A DNA stretch of 17,213 bases from an uncultured Ruminococcus sp. (GTDB taxonomy: Bacteria; Bacillota; Clostridia; Oscillospirales; Ruminococcaceae): contig UQQA01000041.1 of NCBI GenBank assembly GCA_900543105.1, forward strand, positions 1-17,213, in the 5' to 3' direction. A model generated the notes under the pieces. It was not told the origin of the DNA. It made no database searches and saw only the letters and a program-made list of their open reading frames with translations. A program made the position numbers and the translations under genes. The first letter of the stretch is position 1. Each line of letters begins with the position of its first letter. Shown one piece after another: positions 12,135 to 17,213 of this stretch.

Positions 12135-14753
12135 TTACTTGAACGCTTTGATGGATTCTTCGATCTTCGCCATCTTTTCGAGAGCCTTTGCAAGCTTTGC
12201 CTTTTCTGCTTCTACCTGCTGCTGCGGTGCTTTTGCGAGGAATCCCTGATTATTGAGCTTGCCCTGAGAGAAGTCGATATCCTTCTGTACGGCTTTCTTT
12301 TCCTTGTCAAGACGTGCAAGCTCCTTTTCCTTATCTACGAGCTGGTCGAGAGGTATAAAGATCCTTGCACTGTCGGTAACTACCGTTACAGCATCGGGCA
12401 TATCTACCTTATCGGTGATCTCAACCTCGGATGCGGAGGCAAGTCTTTCAAAGAAGAGTACACCCTGCTCGAAGGTTGCTTTTTCGGCAGTTTCGATATG
12501 GAGCGCTGCCTTTACGGACGGCGGAACGTTCATCTCTGCACGGCGGTTTCTGACAGCTTTGATAGCGGTGATGATCTTCTCAAAGCTTACTTCGTCATCG
12601 GCGAAGTCAAGTGCGCTGTCGTAAACGGGGAAGTCAGCAAGCATAATTGCGCCCTCGCCCTCGCAGAGTGTCTGCCATATCTCTTCCGTGATGAACGGCA
12701 TAAACGGGTGGAGGAGCTTGAGCATACCCTTCATTACCCAGACGAGTACCTGCTGTGCGGTCTGTGCAGTTTCGCCGCCTGCCTGGATTCTCGGCTTTGT
12801 AAGCTCGATATACCAGTCGCAGTAAACGTCCCAGATGAAGTCATAGAGCTTTGAAACAGCAACGCCAAGTTCAAAGCTTTCGAGATTCTGATTTACTTCC
12901 TTGGCGAGAGTATTGAATTTGCTTACTACCCACTTGTCCTCGATATTGAGGTTCTTCGGGAGTTCTGCTGCCCTGAAATCGTCGGGGAGGTTCATCATAA
13001 TGAATCGGGATGCGTTCCAGAGCTTATTTGCGAAGTTACGGGAAGCCTTTACCTTGTCCTCCATATAACGCATATCGTTGCCCGGTGCGTTGCCCGTTGC
13101 GAGCATAAAGCGGAGAGCGTCTGCGCCGTACTTGTCGATCTCAACGAGCGGGTCAACGCCGTTGCCGAGCGACTTGGACATCTTTCTGCCCTGTGAATCT
13201 CTTACAAGTCCGTGGATAAGGACTGTGTTGAACGGAACTTCGCCCGTATGCTCTATTCCGCTGAACATCATTCTTATCACCCAGAAGAAGATGATATCAT
13301 AACCCGTAACGAGTGTATTTGTAGGATAGAAATATTTGAGGTCTTCGGTCTGTTCGGGCCAGCCGAGTGTGGAGAACGGCCAGAGTGCCGAGCTGAACCA
13401 TGTATCGAGCGTATCGCTGTCCTGACGCATCGGCTTTCCGCACTTAGGACAAACTGCGCCGTCTTCCTTTGTTACGACCATTTCGCCGCAGTCATCGCAG
13501 TAGAAAGCAGGTATCTGATGACCCCACCAGAGCTGACGGGAGATACACCAGTCCTTGATATTTTCGAGCCAGTGATAGTAAATTTTATCGAAACGCTCGG
13601 GGACGAATTTTGTCTTGCCCGTTTTAACCGCTTCGATAGCAGGCTTTGCAAGGGGTTCCATCTTAACGAACCACTGTGTTGAAACTCTCGGTTCAACGGT
13701 AGTTCCGCAGCGGTAGCAAACGCCGACGTTATGGTTGTAGTCTTCTACCTTGATAAGAGCGCCCTCTGCTTCGAGGTCGGCAACGATAGCCTTTCTTGCT
13801 TCGTATCTGTCCATGCCTGCATACTTAGGATAGTCGGCTGTGATCTTTGCATCTTCTGTGAGAACGTTGATAACGGGGAGCTTGTGGCGAAGTCCGACTT
13901 CAAAGTCGTTCGGGTCATGTGCAGGAGTGATCTTTACAACGCCCGTACCGAAGTCTGTTTCAACATAATCATCGGCAACGATAGGAATTTCACGGTGAAC
14001 TATCGGGAGGATAACTGTCTTGCCGACGAAGTCCTTGTAACGCTCGTCAGCAGGGTTTACAGCAACGGCTGTATCACCGAGAAGAGTTTCGGGACGTGTT
14101 GTGGCAAGCTCGATATATCCGCTGCCGTCGGAAAGGGGATAGCGGAGATGCCAGAAATGACCTGCCTGATCTTCGTAATTTACTTCCGCATCGGAAATAG
14201 AGGTCTTGCAGTGAGGACACCAGTTGATTATCCTCTCACCTCTGTAGATAAGTCCCTTGTTATAAAGGTTTACGAAAACTTCACGGACAGCCTTGTTGCA
14301 GCCCTCGTCCATTGTGAAGCGCTCTCTCGACCAGTCGCAGGAGCAGCCGAGCTTTTTGAGCTGTTCGACGATCCTGCCGCCGAACTTTGCTTTCCATGCC
14401 CATGCTCTTTCCATAAATGCCGATCTGCCGATCTGTTCCTTGGTAAGACCCTCTTCAGCCATAGCCGCAACGATCTTAGCTTCGGTCGCTATAGCAGCGT
14501 GGTCAGTGCCGGGCAGCCAGAGTGCTGAGTAGCCTCTCATACGCTTCCAGCGGATAAGGATATCCTGCAAAGTTTCGTCAAGGGCGTGACCCATGTGGAG
14601 CTGTCCCGTGATGTTCGGAGGGGGGATAACGATAGTGTATGGTTCTTTCTTCGGGTCAACGCTTGCCTTGAAGCACTCGTTGTCCATCCAGTATTTATAA
14701 ATTTTGTCCTCTACCTCGCCGGGTTCGTAGAGCTTCGGAAGCTCTTTTTTCAT
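12135..14753 (-). CDS. valS: valyl-tRNA synthetase
   Basis: An 872-aa class I aminoacyl-tRNA synthetase that charges tRNA-Val. HIGH-type motif HMGH at 53-56 after PPPNITG; KMSKS at 524-528; CP1 editing domain at about 190-340 (ATTRPETLLGD, 217-227; GTGVVKITPAHD, 269-280). Cysteine pairs CPHC (179-182), CYRC (347-350) and those near 419-422 and 435-438 suggest zinc ribbons. Anticodon-binding domain from about 600, and a C-terminal coiled-coil arm (about 808-872) with LDKEKKAVQKDI. WCISRQLWWGHQIPA is typical of ValS rather than IleS or LeuS. The start at 14753 has GGAGGA 8 nt upstream; an extension to 14822 is rejected because it would cover the promoter. No T-box leader fits in the short 5' region. 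Confidence 0.97.
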   Translation of the reverse strand: MKKELPKLYEPGEVEDKIYKYWMDNECFKASVDPKKEPYTIVIPPPNITGQLHMGHALDETLQDILIRWKRMRGYSALWLPGTDHAAIATEAKIVAAMAEEGLTKEQIGRSAFMERAWAWKAKFGGRIVEQLKKLGCSCDWSRERFTMDEGCNKAVREVFVNLYNKGLIYRGERIINWCPHCKTSISDAEVNYEDQAGHFWHLRYPLSDGSGYIELATTRPETLLGDTAVAVNPADERYKDFVGKTVILPIVHREIPIVADDYVETDFGTGVVKITPAHDPNDFEVGLRHKLPVINVLTEDAKITADYPKYAGMDRYEARKAIVADLEAEGALIKVEDYNHNVGVCYRCGTTVEPRVSTQWFVKMEPLAKPAIEAVKTGKTKFVPERFDKIYYHWLENIKDWCISRQLWWGHQIPAFYCDDCGEMVVTKEDGAVCPKCGKPMRQDSDTLDTWFSSALWPFSTLGWPEQTEDLKYFYPTNTLVTGYDIIFFWVIRMMFSGIEHTGEVPFNTVLIHGLVRDSQGRKMSKSLGNGVDPLVEIDKYGADALRFMLATGNAPGNDMRYMEDKVKASRNFANKLWNASRFIMMNLPDDFRAAELPKNLNIEDKWVVSKFNTLAKEVNQNLESFELGVAVSKLYDFIWDVYCDWYIELTKPRIQAGGETAQTAQQVLVWVMKGMLKLLHPFMPFITEEIWQTLCEGEGAIMLADFPVYDSALDFADDEVSFEKIITAIKAVRNRRAEMNVPPSVKAALHIETAEKATFEQGVLFFERLASASEVEITDKVDMPDAVTVVTDSARIFIPLDQLVDKEKELARLDKEKKAVQKDIDFSQGKLNNQGFLAKAPQQQVEAEKAKLAKALEKMAKIEESIKAFK

Positions 14754-14793
14754 ATTAATATTCCTCCATTCAGATTTATATATATCATAAATT

Positions 14794-14822
14794 ATTATGC
14801 CATAAAAAAGCTCTGCCGTCAA
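14794..14822 (-). promoter_or_regulatory. promoter of valS
   Basis: On the minus strand, TTGACG (14817-14822), a 17-nt spacer ending in TGG, and CATAAT (14794-14799). The predicted start is near 14787, which leaves a leader of only about 34 nt before the ATG. Confidence 0.75.
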
Positions 14823-14884
14823 TAACCGAGGAACGTCATTCCGCGGTAATTCAGCAATTTTTCTTCATTTTGTTACGAAAACAA

Positions 14885-14914
14885 TGTAGGGGGACGGGGA
14901 ACCCGACTCCTACA
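14885..14914 (-). terminator. terminator after the CBS-XRE operon, overlapping a repeat
   Basis: TGTAGG (14885-14890) pairs with CCTACA (14909-14914), and CGGG (14895-14898) pairs with CCCG (14902-14905). The minus-strand 3' flank is TTGTTTTCG. It lies 31 nt after the XRE stop codon. The 24 nt at 14891-14914 match the repeat at 11992-12015. Confidence 0.6.
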
Positions 14915-14945
14915 GTATTTATTTGAAAATGCAGATATATAGTCG

Positions 14946-15194
14946 TTATTTCTCGGGATAAAACACTCTCAGCTTGTTTTTCACGGGGTAAGGCTCGGAA
15001 ATATCGGCAAGACCGCATAAATAATCAATGCTGACATGGTAGAGCACCGCAAGCTTCGCCGCATGGGAGATAGGAATGTCGATAGCGCCGCTCTCATACC
15101 GTGAATATATCGACTGGCTGACATAAAGGTAGTCGGCTATCTGCTGCTGGGAGTAACGGTGGCTTCGCCGAAGCTCCTTAAGCCTTAGTTTCAT
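14946..15194 (-). CDS. XRE-family helix-turn-helix regulator
   Basis: An 82-aa single-domain DNA-binding protein. Residues 5-59 form a Cro/CI-type five-helix domain: the YSQQQIADYLYVSQSIYSRY segment (14-33) is the helix-turn-helix, and YESGAIDIP follows in the usual place. A short basic tail, 62-82, has no recognisable ligand domain. Its ATG overlaps the upstream CBS gene's stop codon (ATGA), and no strong Shine-Dalgarno is seen, so translation is probably coupled. Pairing with a ligand-binding CBS protein suggests a two-part sensor and regulator, which is inference. No target operator is evident, although the palindromes upstream of the BMP gene are candidates. Confidence 0.85.
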   Translation of the reverse strand: MKLRLKELRRSHRYSQQQIADYLYVSQSIYSRYESGAIDIPISHAAKLAVLYHVSIDYLCGLADISEPYPVKNKLRVFYPEK

Positions 15195-15619
15195 TCAGCG
15201 CCTGCCGTTTCCTGTATTTTGATATACTTATCGTAATAATGTTTAATGATATCACGCCTTGTAATAATTCCTGCGAAGCAGCCTCTGTCATCGACAACCG
15301 GAAGAAAGTTCTGATCCATTACCTGCATAACAAGCTCGTCAAGCTGAGCCGTGACCTTTATCGGCGGATTCCAGCCCTTGCGGATATAGTCGCCGACAGT
15401 GCAGTCGCCCATTTCCTCGGGCGAAAAGAGGTGGTCGTCCATTATCGCACGAAGAAAGTCACCCTCGCTGACAGTTCCGACGTAAACGCCGCTGCGGTCG
15501 ATAACGGGGATAGCGGTGTAGCTGCTGTTTCGCAGGCAGTTGTATCCTTTTTCAAAGGTATCGTCATCATAAAGGAATTCGACTGTGTTTTTGGGGTGAA
15601 GCAGAAACAGAATATTCAT
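15191..15619 (-). CDS. tandem CBS-domain protein
   Basis: 142 aa consisting of one CBS pair (Bateman module) and little else: CBS1 about 12-60 (TAIPVIDRSGVYVGTVSEGD), CBS2 about 77-131 (FLPVVDDRGCFAGIITRRD). Such modules bind adenosine nucleotides. Stand-alone pairs of this size include the cyclic-di-AMP-binding CbpB/DarB proteins, so a nucleotide-sensing role is plausible but not shown. The start at 15619 has AAGGA 6 nt upstream and gives a clean N-terminus; an extension to 15649 is unlikely. It is the first gene of a two-gene operon with the XRE regulator (4-nt overlap) and is divergent from the BMP lipoprotein gene. Confidence 0.88.
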   Translation of the reverse strand: MNILFLLHPKNTVEFLYDDDTFEKGYNCLRNSSYTAIPVIDRSGVYVGTVSEGDFLRAIMDDHLFSPEEMGDCTVGDYIRKGWNPPIKVTAQLDELVMQVMDQNFLPVVDDRGCFAGIITRRDIIKHYYDKYIKIQETAGAE

Positions 15620-15682
15620 AGCTTGTCCTTTCCGTTGTAGGTCGGTCAAAATTTCCGCACGGTGAAAACTTAAACAAATTTT

Positions 15683-15711
15683 ATTTTACCATATTATTAT
15701 GAAAATTGCAA
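15683..15711 (-). promoter_or_regulatory. promoter of the CBS-XRE operon
   Basis: On the minus strand, TTGCAA (15706-15711), a 17-nt spacer ending in TGG, and TAAAAT (15683-15688). The predicted leader is about 57 nt. Confidence 0.65.
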
Positions 15712-15793
15712 ATATTTTTTATAAAATCGCAGAAACTGTTGAAAACCACCGTTTAAAGCTTGTTAAACCGTAAAAAATTTGTCAAGTTGTTTA

Positions 15794-15822
15794 TTGAAAC
15801 ATAGCGAAGTTTAGTTTATAAT
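15794..15822 (+). promoter_or_regulatory. near-consensus promoter of the BMP lipoprotein gene
   Basis: TTGAAA (15794-15799), 17-nt spacer, TATAAT (15817-15822). This is the best sigma-A match in the window. The predicted start is near 15829, with a leader of about 87 nt. Confidence 0.82.
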
Positions 15823-15832
15823 ATTTAAGGCG

Positions 15833-15855
15833 GTTTTAAAACGGGTTTAAAACCC
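15833..15855 (+). promoter_or_regulatory. tandem palindromes just after the BMP start site (candidate operator)
   Basis: GTTTTAAAAC (15833-15842, perfect) abuts GGGTTTAAAACCC (15843-15855, perfect around its central A). Both start a few bases after the predicted transcription start, the usual place for a repressor site. A related GTTTAA...TTAAAC inverted pair lies upstream at 15751-15768. Confidence 0.45.
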
Positions 15856-15915
15856 TGTTAAAAGGCTGTCAAATAATGTCAAAGATTATGATTAAAAGAA
15901 AATGGAAGGTGTATT

Positions 15916-17076
15916 ATGAAACTGAAAAAAATCATCGCTGCGATCTCCGCAGCAGCAGTTCTTATGCTCGCAGGCTGTTCTTCTGACACAGCTGACAACG
16001 GTTCTGCCGATGCAGCATCGGACAGCGCATCAGCATCGACTATCCAGTACGCAAAGGAAGATATCAAGGTCGGCGTTATCCACATCGGCAACCCTGCTGA
16101 CGGCTCCGGCTACTCCTACACACACGATGTCGGTATTCAGGATATGCAGGCTGCTCTCGGACTTTCCGATGACCAGATCATCAGAAAGAACAACGTAAGC
16201 GACGGCGATCCTACAGCTACTGAAACAGCTATCAGAGAGTGCATCGAAGCAGGCTGCAACATCATCTTCGGTACAAGCTGGGGATATATGGACACAATGG
16301 AAGCTCTCGCAGACGAGTTCCCGAACGTTGTTTTCTCCCACGGCACAGGCTATAAGAACAACGGCAAGAATATGAACAACTACTTCGGCAGAATTTATCA
16401 GGCAAGATATCTCTCCGGTATCGTTGCAGGTATGAAGACCGAATCCAACCTCATCGGCTACGTTGCAGCAATGGGCAGCGAAAACTCCGAGGTCACAGGC
16501 GGTATCGATGCATTTGCTATCGGCGTTGCTTCCGTAAATCCCGATGCAAAGATCTATGTTAAGGTAACAAACAGCTGGTATTCTCCTACAGAAGAAACAA
16601 ACGCTGCAAAGGCTCTTATCGCTGAAGGCTGCGACGTTATCGCACAGCACTGCGATACTCCCAACCCACAGCTTGAAGCTGAAAGCGCAGGCGTATGGGG
16701 CGTTGGCTACAACAGTGATATGATCAAGGACGCACCGGGCGCAACACTCACATCTGTTGAATGGCACTGGGGCGCATACTATACTCAGGCTGTACAGCAG
16801 GTTATTGACGGCACATGGAACTGCGAGAACTACTTCGGCGGCATGGCTGACGGACTTCTCGATATCTCCGACCTCAACTCCGCACTCTGCACAGATGAAA
16901 TGCAGGCAAAGGTTGACGAAGCAAAGAACGAGATCCTCAACAACGGCTTCAACGTATTTGACGGCGTTCTCGAAACCAACGACGGTTCAACAGTAGGCGA
17001 AGAGGGTTCAACTCTCGACGATGCAACTATCAAGGGCGGCATCAACTGGTATTACAAGAACGTTGAGGTCAAGTAA
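15916..17076 (+). CDS. BMP-family substrate-binding lipoprotein
   Basis: A 386-aa extracytoplasmic binding protein. The lipoprotein signal is at 1-21 (lipobox LAGC, Cys21), followed by a Ser/Ala/Asp-rich linker to about 48 and a two-lobed BMP/PnrA-type domain: KVGVIHIG start at 51, IFGTSWGYMD (117-126), PNVVFSHGTGYK (136-147), YLSGIVAGM (165-173), IGYVAAMGSE (180-189), GVGYNSDM (262-269). Family members bind purine nucleosides or related ligands and hand them to an ABC transporter, whose genes may lie beyond the window. GGAAGG is 6 nt before the ATG. Codon choice is strongly biased (Arg near-exclusively AGA, Asn mostly AAC), unlike its neighbours and typical of a highly expressed gene. It has a strong promoter in front and a terminator behind, so it is probably transcribed mainly alone. 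Confidence 0.92.
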   Translation: MKLKKIIAAISAAAVLMLAGCSSDTADNGSADAASDSASASTIQYAKEDIKVGVIHIGNPADGSGYSYTHDVGIQDMQAALGLSDDQIIRKNNVSDGDPTATETAIRECIEAGCNIIFGTSWGYMDTMEALADEFPNVVFSHGTGYKNNGKNMNNYFGRIYQARYLSGIVAGMKTESNLIGYVAAMGSENSEVTGGIDAFAIGVASVNPDAKIYVKVTNSWYSPTEETNAAKALIAEGCDVIAQHCDTPNPQLEAESAGVWGVGYNSDMIKDAPGATLTSVEWHWGAYYTQAVQQVIDGTWNCENYFGGMADGLLDISDLNSALCTDEMQAKVDEAKNEILNNGFNVFDGVLETNDGSTVGEEGSTLDDATIKGGINWYYKNVEVK

Positions 17077-17078
17077 TT

Positions 17079-17113
17079 AATTCGGAATTGTGAATTCGGA
17101 ATTCGGAATTATT
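17079..17113 (+). repeat. tandem heptamer array after the BMP stop codon
   Basis: Four in-phase units (three AATTCGG and one AATTGTG) start 2 nt after the TAA, followed by AATTATT. Same orientation and boundary as the other stop-codon arrays. Confidence 0.88.
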
Positions 17114-17136
17114 TGCAAAGCTGACATTTGATCTTA

Positions 17137-17170
17137 AAATCGGGTGGATATAATATCTGCCCGATTTTTT
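17137..17170 (+). terminator. terminator of the BMP gene, variant of the GGCGGAT palindrome
   Basis: A 14-position stem (17137-17150 with 17154-17167) with two G-T wobbles, a 3-nt loop and a run of six T (17165-17170). The stem core GGGTGGATA/TATCTGCCC is a diverged form of the GGGCGGAT palindrome seen behind GH5, ytaF and valS. Confidence 0.88.
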
Positions 17171-17176
17171 ATTTAT

Positions 17177-17213
17177 ACTAAACACCATTTAAAATTTGGA
17201 AAAAATCAAGCCG
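17177..17213. repeat. 37-nt dispersed repeat, copy 2, cut by the window end
   Basis: It matches 6469-6505 at 30 of 37 positions in the same orientation and runs off the window edge, so a longer element, perhaps including a fold-back like 6557-6780, may follow. Confidence 0.75.

Noticed and set aside
13731..14528. 265-aa open frame on the plus strand inside valS
   Set aside because: Antisense to the conserved valS catalytic and editing domains; composition looks like a complementary-strand artefact.
14827..14847. ACCGCGG hairpin considered as a valS T-box
   Set aside because: It lies upstream of the predicted promoter, lacks the AGGGTGG core, and has no specifier stem-loop or leader terminator.

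Overview
This 17.2 kb window looks like chromosomal DNA of a low-to-moderate GC Clostridia, most likely an Oscillospiraceae/Ruminococcus-type gut bacterium. The pointers are the clostridial mreBCD-PBP2-minD-mgsA gene order, strong Shine-Dalgarno sites, frequent TTG/GTG starts, a YtaF/MntP-family membrane protein, and lipoprotein GH5 and BMP genes. The assignment rests on gene content and order only. Most genes lie on the minus strand. No rRNA, tRNA, CRISPR array, transposase or phage gene was seen.

Region 1 (1-6400) is a cell-shape block read leftwards: mreB, mreC, mreD, mrdA (PBP2), a terminator, then minD and mgsA from their own promoter. Many Clostridia carry minC before minD, and minE plus rodA before mgsA. 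None of these is present here, and MinD has a short C-terminus. MgsA has Asn at the position of E. coli Asp101.

Region 2 (6400-7035) is a gene-free block of repeats: a 37-nt repeat that recurs at the right edge of the window, a 224-bp fold-back element, a long nested hairpin, a 94-nt repeat and a heptamer array. Region 3 (7036-9740) is a minus-strand operon of amino-acid ABC permease, ATPase and a GH5-like lipoprotein translationally coupled to the ATPase. Region 4 (9750-11766) holds a palindromic element, birA, and a divergent ytaF-like gene. Region 5 (11767-14850) is a nearly symmetric convergent intergenic region followed by valS. Region 6 (14880-15711) is a CBS-domain protein coupled to an XRE regulator. 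Region 7 (15790-17213) is a well-expressed BMP-family lipoprotein with a near-consensus promoter and its own terminator.

The most unusual feature is a 3'-end cassette. Degenerate tandem 7-nt units (consensus AATTCGG in the gene's sense) begin within -2 to +4 nt of the stop codons of five genes (GH5, birA, ytaF, valS, BMP), always in the same orientation. The first units are followed by AATTATTT, usually then by a GGCGGAT...ATCCGCC palindrome and/or a long hairpin. One isolated unit sits in the same register at the permease stop codon. Whether this is a mobile-element scar, a 3'-UTR/termination module or a protein-binding array cannot be decided from the sequence alone.
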